Notes under the pieces: model-generated
Databases searched by the model: none
What the model saw: the letters and a program-made list of their open reading frames with translations, nothing else
Told to the model about the DNA's origin: nothing
Assembly (NCBI GenBank): GCA_903867305.1
Contig: CAIPQU010000166.1
Coordinates: 1-38,466 of the forward strand
Source of the DNA: an uncultured beta proteobacterium
GTDB lineage: Bacteria; Pseudomonadota; Gammaproteobacteria; Burkholderiales; Burkholderiaceae
Length of the DNA stretch: 38,466 nt
Direction: 5' to 3'
Part shown: positions 20,001 to 26,771 of the stretch, one piece after another
Layout: each line of letters starts with the position of its first letter
Position numbering within the stretch: the stretch's first letter is position 1
Translations under genes and position numbers: made by a program

Positions 20001-21082
20001 ATTGGCAATCCCCAAATGCTCAAACACCCTATGGCGCAGTCAAGGCGAATTTTTCAAAACTCCATATCCCAGATGCGAATCCTGAAGGGCGTTCAAGTGC
20101 AACATCAAGCTCACCGCTGAAAGATCTCCCGGATATTGATCTATTTATCAAAAACCTTGTCTTTCGGGCTGGGCAATATGAAGAAGTCACACTTCAAGCT
20201 AATAATGCTCAGGCCAATTGGAATATCCATAAATTTTTGATCAAAAATAAAAATGGAAGCTTATCTGGAAATGGTCGCTGGGAAATGCCGACATCTAATA
20301 CCGCGGGAAAATCTATTTTCACTTTCGATCTCGATACTAAAAATACTGGTGATCTCATTATGTCGATTAGTTCAAAAGATAATATGATTTCAGAAGGGGC
20401 AGCGATCATTCATGGCGAAGTTAATTGGCAGGGATCACCGCTTGACTTTAATACCCAAACCTTGAATGGTGATATTAAGCTTGAAATAAAAAATGGCACC
20501 ATTTTGCAAGTTGATCCAGGTGCGGCCAAATTATTAGGAATTTTGAGCCTTCAAAGCCTTTTAAAATTTGCTACTTTAAACTTTAAGGGCAGTTTAGGTG
20601 AAGCCGTAAGCTCAGGAACACCTTTCGATAAAATACAAGCTTCAGCGAATATTCGACGTGGTGTCATACGTAATAATGACTTTGAATTACAAAGTACACT
20701 TGCCCGAATTACAGCTCGGGGAGTCATCAATTTAAATCGTGAAACTCAAGACCTGATGATTACTATTTACCCTAGAATCAATTTTGGCTCCGCCTCAGTA
20801 GCTGCTTTATATTTTGTAACCCCGATTATCGGGATTACAACGATGATTGGACAATATTTATTTAGTTCAGGTATCAATAAAGCTTTACAAAGCGATTTAT
20901 TGGTTCAAGGTGGCTGGCAAAACCCCGAGGTAATCCCTCTAGACCAATCCGGACAACCGATAGATCCGGAGGTCCTGCAAAGCATTCGCCGCAAAGCCCT
21001 TCTCGATTCAGATGATAAAAAAGGATCCGTTAATAACGCTCCCGCCCCCAAGTCTGATTCAATGCCCAACGCAAGCCCCTAA
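17018..21082 (+). CDS. YhdP family protein (AsmA-like, outer-membrane lipid trafficking)
   Basis: This is a very large envelope protein of 1354 residues. It has an N-terminal basic stretch and one membrane anchor (about residues 11-32); the rest is predicted periplasmic. Repetitive beta-rich segments and a C-terminal AsmA-like region (GTILQVDPGAAKLLGILSLQ, about 1163-1182; ITARGVINLNRETQDLMITI further on) match YhdP/DUF3971 proteins. In E. coli YhdP, TamB and YdbH together support phospholipid transport to the outer membrane. The C-terminal tail is low-complexity and rich in Pro, Ser, Asp and Lys. The family assignment is firm; the precise role is inferred. The gene is divergent from glnE over 116 bp and is followed after 19 bp by the nitrilase-family gene. 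Confidence 0.88.
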   Translation: MMRSRFVRVSLYSLLGVVLSFFVLSQIVVRYLVWPQVESRKDQIATLISDQLAIKAQIGSIKTYWEGFHPAFEIQNVHFEKANSPEKLLDIPQITGVISWSSIWARLPLFEDISSENISVNARRNKEGVWSFAGIESTPSGDNANMLQWLLRVSNLHIKNLKMEVVDEFITNADVNFTVESFSLENKKNNHKIVLSAFVKPNQGLLNFYSEFQHQSFSDISDWRNWNGQAQWDIKKVNVGNLLKITKIPYQSGSGEIGFSGQSQFSDGIFRQGQAQLLANQVNIQWAGGRPPLKLQELRLDLDQNAKNNIQTIKTKTFEWQLMNDAKPQTYSLNNLNISITPDSSKKSILAFELQAPQLPLTEITFLVQSLPLSEKLLSPLRALQPEGNIDDIHFVWHDSHKESFFKPHPKVHDGYSFSGSLKNVGWQAWKDVIPGIKGISGELDGSLDSGTFNLNSQELQLQSEYYFASNRVTTPPIKGVFSWKKKNSQWVFGSDNFQFKDAQNELSGKFTYLTAFKDLNDHLDLNINLQKMDATKLLGLIPNNIAQSTISYLRGSIVKGSIENSTLNIHGGTQDIPYSSKSPGEFKLNVHLKDASYRPVAPNPNEKGEWLAIDKVNADITIDNNLLNVSAPNGIYKNIAVKNVTAKMDLAQSPLHIEVRGNASGPLEDYIEYVTTTPLGYKWQSQLTPLSMSGGAQLNLKIDQYLDENAKTLIDAQVGLENNKIQWGKHPPGVIQKGTVGFDEKGIKAADIIGNFLGGPISIKSNPQNTNQIDIHGNIDSAQLQELFLVSQGLHPSTLKNALSGNVDIQGAIFRKQDALNLSVNLDMKQTHIDLPQPFTKQSGDPMLGVIKFDSGSQINGSSDWQIKLSDLLQVSGQTQNRHLEKVSLVLGKAVQRPSPYPINMALDIDTLQLDQWIKRINEVKVLNPTLFDKTDVAEHRSPAPKPLSIALYGRINQLVAFNRNFAQLNLDASQTNQNWDAKLNSPDIEGDLNWQSPNAQTPYGAVKANFSKLHIPDANPEGRSSATSSSPLKDLPDIDLFIKNLVFRAGQYEEVTLQANNAQANWNIHKFLIKNKNGSLSGNGRWEMPTSNTAGKSIFTFDLDTKNTGDLIMSISSKDNMISEGAAIIHGEVNWQGSPLDFNTQTLNGDIKLEIKNGTILQVDPGAAKLLGILSLQSLLKFATLNFKGSLGEAVSSGTPFDKIQASANIRRGVIRNNDFELQSTLARITARGVINLNRETQDLMITIYPRINFGSASVAALYFVTPIIGITTMIGQYLFSSGINKALQSDLLVQGGWQNPEVIPLDQSGQPIDPEVLQSIRRKALLDSDDKKGSVNNAPAPKSDSMPNASP

Positions 21083-21101
21083 AAGGTGCTAACCTATATT
21101 C

Positions 21102-21929
21102 ATGATTAAAGTTGCAAGTATTCAAATGGTGTCTGATTCAGACTTGGCCAAAAACCTTATAACAGCTCAAGAGTTAATTCAACAAGCTGCTGATCAGAAC
21201 TGTCAGATTGCCGTCTTACCTGAGTATTTCTGTCTCTTCGGTAAAAAAGATCGGGATAAACTCGAGATACAAGAACGTTTTGGTAATGGGCTTATTCAAG
21301 ATACTCTAAGACAATTGGCGAAAGATCATCAAATTTGCATCGTAGCAGGTACGATTCCAATATCTACAGATGACCCTGATCGAGTTTTAAACTCCTCTCT
21401 AGTATTTGATCGTGAGGGTCAAATTATTGCTCATTATGACAAGATACATTTATTTTCATTCTCTTCTGGAGGTGAAAGCTATGACGAGTCAAGAACCTTA
21501 ACCGCAGGTCGAGATTTAACTCAGTTTGATGTGATTCATGATGATGAGAGTTGGCGTTTTGGTCTAAGTATTTGTTATGACCTTCGATTTCCTGAAATGT
21601 ATCGTGCGATGGGTGAAGTTGATTGCCATTTACTGCCAGCAGCTTTTACGTACACTACTGGAAAAGTTCATTGGGAAATCTTGCTGCGTGCAAGAGCCAT
21701 TGAGAACCAATGTTATGTTATCGCTTCCGCTCAAGGAGGCCTGCACAATAATGGAAGGCAAACATGGGGTCATTCGATGGTCATTAACCCTTGGGGTGCC
21801 GTAACTGTCGTCCTTGAAAAAGATCAAGGCCTCATCATTGGTGAACTTCATAAAAATGAACTATTTGAAGTTCGTAATAAACTACCTGCACTCAAGCACA
21901 GAACCTTTAATCAAATTTCTTCAATATGA
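21102..21929 (+). CDS. Carbon-nitrogen hydrolase family protein (Nit1-like amidase)
   Basis: The product is a 275-residue member of the nitrilase superfamily with the complete Glu-Lys-Cys triad: Glu41 in LPEYFCLF, Lys114 in HYDKIHLF and Cys158 in SICYDLRFPEMYR. The sequence around the triad resembles Nit1/Nit2-type enzymes that remove the amide of deaminated glutathione, a metabolite-repair reaction; that substrate is inferred from family resemblance. It sits 19 bp after the yhdP-like gene, and its stop overlaps the tldD start (ATGA at 21926-21929). The same amidase-tldD adjacency occurs in other betaproteobacteria as I recall it. Confidence 0.9.
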   Translation: MIKVASIQMVSDSDLAKNLITAQELIQQAADQNCQIAVLPEYFCLFGKKDRDKLEIQERFGNGLIQDTLRQLAKDHQICIVAGTIPISTDDPDRVLNSSLVFDREGQIIAHYDKIHLFSFSSGGESYDESRTLTAGRDLTQFDVIHDDESWRFGLSICYDLRFPEMYRAMGEVDCHLLPAAFTYTTGKVHWEILLRARAIENQCYVIASAQGGLHNNGRQTWGHSMVINPWGAVTVVLEKDQGLIIGELHKNELFEVRNKLPALKHRTFNQISSI

Positions 21930-23380
21930 CAAATACACAAATAGATTCGATTCAAACGGCCAAGAATATTCTTTTGACTCCGGGGGGTATTGATGAAAGG
22001 GTCATTGAAAAAGCCTTGGGCGAAATGTATCTTCATCGACTGGACGATGCTGATCTTTATTTTCAACATACTCGTTATGAATCTTGGAGTCTAGAAGAAG
22101 GGATTGTCAAATCAGGTAATTTTAGTATCGATCAGGGCGTTGGCGTGCGCGCAATTGCTGGCGATAAAACAGCCTTTGCCTATGCTGATGTCCTTAATAC
22201 CGACACCCTCATGCAAGCTGCAAAATCAACGAGAGTAATTGGTGCTGCTGGTGGTAAAAAGAAGGTTTCTCTAGAGCCTATCAAAATCTTTAGTGGTCAA
22301 CCTCTGTACCACCCCCAAGATCCGATGTTTAGTTTAAAAACTGAAGAAAAAATTCAAATGTTGGAGCGTATTGAGAAAAAAGCTCGCTCAAAAGATCCGC
22401 GTGTCGTTCAAGTCATGGCAAGCCTTACAGGCGAATTTGATGTTGTCCTTGTGGCACGAGGCAATGGTAAATTAGTTGCGGATATTCGCCCATTGGTGCG
22501 CTTATCGATTAATGTGATTGTCGAGCAAAATGGTCGTCGCGAATCATCAAATGCGGGTGGCGGTGGGCGTCATGATTACACTCTGTTTACAGAAGAACGT
22601 ATCAATGCTTGGGTAGATCGCGCTGTCGAGTCCGCGCTGATTAATCTAGAATCAAAACCCGCTCCAGCTGGGCCAATGACCGTGGTGATGGGTCCAGGAT
22701 GGCCCGGCGTTCTTCTCCACGAGGCAATCGGGCATGGCTTAGAGGGTGATTTTAACCGTAAAGGTTCATCAGCTTTTTCTGGAAAATTAGGCCAAAAAGT
22801 AGCTGCCAAGGGCGTTACTGTAGTTGATGATGGTACTTTAGAAGGTCGACGAGGCTCCCTCAATGTTGATGACGAAGGTAACCCAACCCAATGTACAACC
22901 CTCATCGAAAACGGCATTTTAAAAGGTTTTATGCAGGACTCAATGAACTCTCGATTGATGAAAATGCCATTGACGGGCAATGGTCGTCGAGAGAGTTATG
23001 CCTCATTACCATTGCCTCGTATGACCAATACTTATATGCTGGCTGGGGATAAAGACCCTGGCGAGATTATTGCCAGTATCAAAAAAGGACTCTACGCAGT
23101 TAATTTTGGTGGCGGTCAAGTGGATATTACCAACGGTAAATTCGTATTTGCGGCGACAGAAGCCTACTGGGTGGAAAATGGCAAAATACTATATCCCGTC
23201 AAAGGTGCGACGATTATTGGCAATGGCCCCGAGTCCCTAAAACAGGTGAGTATGATTGGGAATGATCTTGCACTAGATGATGGTGTAGGAGTGTGCGGAA
23301 AAGAAGGTCAAAGTGTTCCAGTAGGAGTCGGTCAACCAACTCTACGAATCGAAAATATGGTGGTGGGGGGTAGTGTTTAA
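21926..23380 (+). CDS. tldD: Metalloprotease TldD
   Basis: TldD pairs with TldE/PmbA to form a cytoplasmic zinc metalloprotease that trims unfolded or modified peptides such as microcin B17 precursors and the CcdA antitoxin. The 484-residue protein contains HEAIGH at 265-270 (the metal and catalytic motif) and a C-terminal GVCGKEGQSVPVGVGQP segment, whose cysteine is the expected third ligand. The N-terminal domain has the typical VKSGNFSIDQGVGVRAI and FAYAD segments. No pmbA homolog is in this window. Start and preceding stop overlap (ATGA). The gene is followed by the leader/attenuator region of the DAHP synthase gene. Confidence 0.95.
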   Translation: MTNTQIDSIQTAKNILLTPGGIDERVIEKALGEMYLHRLDDADLYFQHTRYESWSLEEGIVKSGNFSIDQGVGVRAIAGDKTAFAYADVLNTDTLMQAAKSTRVIGAAGGKKKVSLEPIKIFSGQPLYHPQDPMFSLKTEEKIQMLERIEKKARSKDPRVVQVMASLTGEFDVVLVARGNGKLVADIRPLVRLSINVIVEQNGRRESSNAGGGGRHDYTLFTEERINAWVDRAVESALINLESKPAPAGPMTVVMGPGWPGVLLHEAIGHGLEGDFNRKGSSAFSGKLGQKVAAKGVTVVDDGTLEGRRGSLNVDDEGNPTQCTTLIENGILKGFMQDSMNSRLMKMPLTGNGRRESYASLPLPRMTNTYMLAGDKDPGEIIASIKKGLYAVNFGGGQVDITNGKFVFAATEAYWVENGKILYPVKGATIIGNGPESLKQVSMIGNDLALDDGVGVCGKEGQSVPVGVGQPTLRIENMVVGGSV

Positions 23381-23414
23381 TACGTCATCTTATTTTTGTG
23401 GTAAATTGATATCT

Positions 23415-23477
23415 ATGTTGACAAGAAACTTTTATTACTTTTACTTTTTCATCTCAGACTTGGCGGTCGAGAGGTAA
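23415..23477 (+). CDS. Putative Phe/Tyr-rich attenuator leader peptide for DAHP synthase
   Basis: A 20-codon ORF, ATG to TAA, carries seven consecutive aromatic residues, FYYFYFF (codons 6-12; four Phe, three Tyr). It lies in the tldD-aroG gap and ends within the first arm of an antiterminator hairpin. This is the design of the E. coli pheA leader peptide, whose translation senses charged tRNA-Phe. Here both Phe and Tyr codons are present, fitting feedback on the common aromatic pathway. A weak point is the lack of a strong Shine-Dalgarno sequence before the ATG. The assignment rests on composition, position and the overlapping RNA structures; expression is unproven. Confidence 0.7.
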   Translation: MLTRNFYYFYFFISDLAVER

Positions 23478-23509
23478 TAGTTTTAAAAATATTCCTCGAA
23501 TCAACCGCC
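23462..23509 (+). promoter_or_regulatory. Antiterminator hairpin of the aroG leader
   Basis: GGCGGT (23462-23467) can pair with ACCGCC (23504-23509). Inside it GAGGTAATA (23471-23479) can pair with TATTCCTC (23490-23497) with one bulged U. The outer arm uses the same ACCGCC that forms the 5' side of the downstream terminator, so the two structures exclude each other. The 5' arm lies in the last codons of the leader peptide, so a ribosome reaching the stop codon would mask it, while one paused on the Phe/Tyr run would leave it free. Confidence 0.65.
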
Positions 23510-23529
23510 CCTAAAGGCGGTTTTTTTTT
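23503..23529 (+). terminator. Rho-independent terminator (attenuator) before the DAHP synthase gene
   Basis: AACCGCC (23503-23509) pairs with GGCGGTT (23516-23522) around a 6-nt loop. A run of nine T residues (23521-23529) follows directly. It lies 31 bp before the aroG ATG. It could end tldD transcription, but the competing upstream pairing and the aromatic leader ORF suggest conditional termination. Confidence 0.85.
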
Positions 23530-23559
23530 GATTATGTTTTAAATTTGTAAAGGATTAAG

Positions 23560-24678
23560 ATGAGCGATAAAGCCATTAGCACCCAAGAAAACTGGTATGC
23601 CAGTATGGATAAAACATCAGCTACTGACGATGCGAGGATCAAAAACATTAATATCCTCCCTCCCCCAGAACATCTCATTCGTTTTTTTCCGATTTCAGGA
23701 ACGCCCATTGAAACACTCATCGCGCAATCTCGTAAAGAGATCCGTGAAATTATTCACGGTAAAGATGATCGCCTTCTCGTCATTATTGGGCCATGTTCTA
23801 TTCACGATCCTGCTGCAGCGGTGGAGTATGCAAAAAAACTATTGGGTCAACGTGAGCACTTTAAAAAAGATTTAGAGATTGTAATGCGGGTCTACTTTGA
23901 GAAGCCCAGAACAACTGTAGGATGGAAAGGTCTAATTAACGACCCTTATCTCGATGAGAGCTTTAAGATCGATGAAGGTCTGCGTATCGCTAGACAACTA
24001 TTAATTGAAATTAATCGCCTGGGCATGCCCGCTGGTAGTGAATTCTTAGATGTCATCTCTCCACAATATATTGGTGAGCTGATTTCTTGGGGTGCCATTG
24101 GAGCTAGAACAACAGAAAGTCAAATACATCGCGAACTAGCCTCCGGCTTATCCGCACCAATTGGTTTTAAAAATGGCACTGATGGTAATATAAAAATTGC
24201 AACAGATGCTATTTTGGCGGCCTCCAGAGGCCACCACTTTTTATCAGTTCATAAAAATGGTCAAGTCGCTATTGTTGAAACCGCAGGCAATAAAGATTGT
24301 CACGTGATTTTACGGGGTGGAAAAGCACCTAACTATGACGCGGTAAGCGTTGCTCAAGCTTGCGATAGCTTGGTTAGCTCAAAATTGCATCCATCACTTA
24401 TGGTCGACTTGTCCCATGCGAATTCGAGTAAACAACATGAAAGACAAATCGTTGTTGCGCAAGATATTGCGGATCAACTAAGTAATAAGTCCAAGTCTAT
24501 CTTTGGAGTCATGATTGAGAGTCACTTTATTGGTGGAGCACAAAAATTCACTCCAGGTAAAGATGACCCATCTAAATTGACTTTTGGACAAAGTATCACT
24601 GATGCTTGTATCGATTGGGATGATTCAGTGAAGGTGCTAGAAACGCTTGCTCAAGGTGTTCGGAATCGTCGTAACTAG
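23560..24678 (+). CDS. aroG: 3-deoxy-7-phosphoheptulonate synthase (DAHP synthase, AroG type I)
   Basis: DAHP synthase condenses phosphoenolpyruvate and erythrose-4-phosphate, the committed step of the shikimate pathway leading to Phe, Tyr and Trp. The 372-residue protein is of the type I-alpha (AroG/AroF/AroH) class: IGPCSIHDPAAAVEYA (about 86-101), RVYFEKPRTTVGWKGLINDP, GARTTESQIHRELASGLS, GFKNGTDGN and MVDLSHANSSK are all present. Which amino acid inhibits it cannot be decided by eye. An AAAGGA ribosome binding site at 23549-23554 is spaced five bases from the ATG. Upstream lies the putative Phe/Tyr attenuator. The stop shares a CTAG palindrome with the convergent adenosyltransferase gene (overlap 24675-24678). 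Confidence 0.96.
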   Translation: MSDKAISTQENWYASMDKTSATDDARIKNINILPPPEHLIRFFPISGTPIETLIAQSRKEIREIIHGKDDRLLVIIGPCSIHDPAAAVEYAKKLLGQREHFKKDLEIVMRVYFEKPRTTVGWKGLINDPYLDESFKIDEGLRIARQLLIEINRLGMPAGSEFLDVISPQYIGELISWGAIGARTTESQIHRELASGLSAPIGFKNGTDGNIKIATDAILAASRGHHFLSVHKNGQVAIVETAGNKDCHVILRGGKAPNYDAVSVAQACDSLVSSKLHPSLMVDLSHANSSKQHERQIVVAQDIADQLSNKSKSIFGVMIESHFIGGAQKFTPGKDDPSKLTFGQSITDACIDWDDSVKVLETLAQGVRNRRN

Positions 24679-25247
24679 ACTTTTTTGGGGGCCTTGTGAT
24701 GGTTCCAAAGAATATCTTTACCACCTGCACTGAGGTTTAAAAATCGTGCCAAGACAAACAACAGATCAGAAAGTCGGTTGGTATAAAGTCTTGGTGCATC
24801 ATTCAGTGGGTTTGAGTGGCCTAATTTCACAATCGATCGCTCTGCTCTTCGGCATACAGTCCGACAAATATGTGCCTGAGCCGCGGCTTTTGTGCCACCC
24901 GGCAATATAAATTCTGCTAATTTAGGTAATTTTGAATTATAAAGTTCCAGTTGCTCATCTAAGTAAAAGACCTGCTCTTCTTTTATTAGTGTGTAATTAG
25001 GAATGCATAATTCACCCCCTAAATCAAATAAGTCATGTTGTATTTGATTTAATAAAGTGCGAAGTGCTTGATCAACCTGTTCTGGAAATTGTTCAGTGAG
25101 TAAAACACCAATTTGGGAGTTCAACTCATCAACATCGCCCATCGCACAAATACGATCATGGGTTTTATCAACTCTTGTACCGTCTCCTAAACCAGTCATT
25201 CCCGAATCGCCGGTGCGAGTTGCAATTTGTGTCAGTCGATTTCCCAT
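24675..25247 (-). CDS. PduO-type ATP:cob(I)alamin (cob(I)yrinic acid a,c-diamide) adenosyltransferase
   Basis: The enzyme transfers the 5'-deoxyadenosyl group of ATP to cob(I)alamin or a precursor, making coenzyme B12. The 190-residue product shows the PduO-family start TRTGDSGMTGLGDGTRVDKT (10-29), which forms the ATP-binding loop. The second motif, CRRAERSIVKLG with NPLNDAPRLYTNRLSDLLFVLAR (about 131-168), is also typical. It is not related in sequence to the CobA/BtuR type. The gene starts 30 bp from the divergent glcD; a perfect TATAAT lies seven bases before its ATG. No other cobalamin gene is nearby, so it may serve salvage. The symbol varies among databases (pduO, cobO). Confidence 0.92.
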   Translation of the reverse strand: MGNRLTQIATRTGDSGMTGLGDGTRVDKTHDRICAMGDVDELNSQIGVLLTEQFPEQVDQALRTLLNQIQHDLFDLGGELCIPNYTLIKEEQVFYLDEQLELYNSKLPKLAEFILPGGTKAAAQAHICRTVCRRAERSIVKLGHSNPLNDAPRLYTNRLSDLLFVLARFLNLSAGGKDILWNHHKAPKKV

Positions 25248-25254
25248 AAAATGT

Positions 25255-25260
25255 ATTATA
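25255..25260 (-). promoter_or_regulatory. Candidate -10 box for the adenosyltransferase gene
   Basis: A consensus TATAAT on the minus strand (25260-25255) is followed by seven bases and then the ATG at 25247, so the predicted transcript would start at or one base before the start codon. No good -35 box is visible 16-18 bp upstream. The whole divergent spacer to glcD is only 30 bp. Confidence 0.35.
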
Positions 25261-25277
25261 GATGGATAATAAAACTT

Positions 25278-26762
25278 ATGAATGCAATTACTGAACCTCT
25301 GTTAAAAGGCAAGCAAGATTTTTTAGTTGGCCTCTTAAAGCCTATTCTCGCAAGCGATGGCCTGTTATGGGAGCCGGAAGATACTATTCCGTACGAATGC
25401 GATGGACTGGCAGCTTATCGTCAAATGCCCCTCGCAGTAGCCTTACCAACAACAGAGCAACAAGTGATTGATATTTTAAAAATCTGTCACGATCATCAAA
25501 TTCCGATCGTGCCTCGTGGTGCAGGGACTGGTTTATCTGGTGGTGCTATGCCCATTGCAGAAGGACTTGTTCTATCTTTGGCGAAATTTAAAAATATTTT
25601 AGCGATTGACCCTATCGCAAGAACAGCGATTGTTCAACCCGGTGTTCGAAATTTAGCCATCTCCGAAGCAGTTGCGAAGCATCAACTCTATTACGCACCA
25701 GACCCCTCATCACAAATTGCCTGCACTATTGGGGGTAATGTTAGTGAAAACTCTGGGGGGGTGCACTGCCTCAAATATGGATTAACAATCCATAATGTTC
25801 TTCGAATTCGGGCCATTCTAGTCACTGGCGAAATCGTGGAATTTGGTGGCCTTGCTCCAGATAGTCCTGGGTTAGATCTTTTCTCGGTTTTTATTGGCAG
25901 CGAAGGTATGTTGGCCGTCGTCACTGAAGTCACTGTTAAGTTAATTCCAAAACCACAAATCGCCAAAGTGATTATGGCCAGCTTTGATGATATCGAAAAA
26001 GGTGGAAATGCTGTTGCTGCAGTGATTGGTGCGGGGATTATTCCAGCTGGCCTAGAAATGATGGATCAACCTGCCACAAGAGCTGTTGAAGAATTTGTTC
26101 ACGCTGGATATGATATTGACGCTCAAACCATTTTGCTGTGCGAATCAGATGGAACCCCTGAAGAGGTGGCAGAAGAAATTTCCAAGATGAGTGAGGTTCT
26201 AAAAGCCAGCGGAGCTACGCGACTACAAGTATCAGAGACTGAAGCGGAACGGCTAAAGTTTTGGAGTGGTCGTAAAAATGCATTCCCTGCAGCCGGTCGA
26301 GTTTCTCCAGATTATTACTGTATGGATGGTACGATTCCCCGTCGTCAAATTGCTGAACTTCTAAAACGTATTAAGCTGATGGAAGAAAAGTACCAACTAG
26401 GCTGTATGAATGTTTTCCATGCGGGTGATGGCAATATGCACCCACTCATCATGTTTAACGGTGCTGACCACGCACAATGGCTTCGTGCAGAAGACTTTGG
26501 CTCTGAAATCTTGGAGGCTTGTGTGGAGCTAGGTGGAACCATTACTGGTGAGCATGGTGTCGGTATTGAAAAAATCAATTCCATGTGTATACAGTTTTCC
26601 GAATTAGAAAGAAATGTATTTTGGGGCATTAAAGCATCTTTTGATACACAAAAGCTGCTTAATCCAGACAAAGCGATTCCAACCCTTCACCGCTGCGCCG
26701 AATACGGTCGTATTCGAATCAGCAAAGGTATTCTTCCACATCCAGAGTTAGAACGTTTTTAA
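25278..26762 (+). CDS. glcD: FAD-linked oxidase, glycolate oxidase subunit GlcD
   Basis: GlcD is the FAD-binding catalytic subunit of the membrane-associated glycolate oxidase that makes glyoxylate. The start at 25278 (MNAITEPLLKGKQDFL) gives 494 residues (E. coli GlcD has 499); the open frame upstream runs into the divergent gene. The FAD-binding PCMH loop VPRGAGTGLSGGAMP (78-92) is intact. Other typical segments are IGGNVSENSGGVHCLKYG and the C-terminal NVFHAGDGNMHPLI and GTITGEHGVGIEK motifs. D-lactate dehydrogenases share this fold, but the following glcE and glcF favour glycolate oxidase. The spacing to glcE is 9 bp. Confidence 0.93.
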   Translation: MNAITEPLLKGKQDFLVGLLKPILASDGLLWEPEDTIPYECDGLAAYRQMPLAVALPTTEQQVIDILKICHDHQIPIVPRGAGTGLSGGAMPIAEGLVLSLAKFKNILAIDPIARTAIVQPGVRNLAISEAVAKHQLYYAPDPSSQIACTIGGNVSENSGGVHCLKYGLTIHNVLRIRAILVTGEIVEFGGLAPDSPGLDLFSVFIGSEGMLAVVTEVTVKLIPKPQIAKVIMASFDDIEKGGNAVAAVIGAGIIPAGLEMMDQPATRAVEEFVHAGYDIDAQTILLCESDGTPEEVAEEISKMSEVLKASGATRLQVSETEAERLKFWSGRKNAFPAAGRVSPDYYCMDGTIPRRQIAELLKRIKLMEEKYQLGCMNVFHAGDGNMHPLIMFNGADHAQWLRAEDFGSEILEACVELGGTITGEHGVGIEKINSMCIQFSELERNVFWGIKASFDTQKLLNPDKAIPTLHRCAEYGRIRISKGILPHPELERF

Positions 26763-26771
26763 TTCTTTACT

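Noticed and set aside
22576..22980. 134-codon minus-strand open frame opposite tldD
   Set aside because: It lies entirely within the conserved metal-site region of tldD and has no family-like sequence.
23503..23529. Plain transcription terminator of tldD only
   Set aside because: The stem can form such a terminator, but the upstream competing arm and the aromatic-rich small ORF are better explained by conditional termination. A plain terminator remains the null hypothesis.
26345..26671. 108-codon minus-strand open frame opposite the end of glcD
   Set aside because: It is a shadow of conserved GlcD C-terminal sequence, and its Ser/Pro-rich composition is typical of antisense frames.
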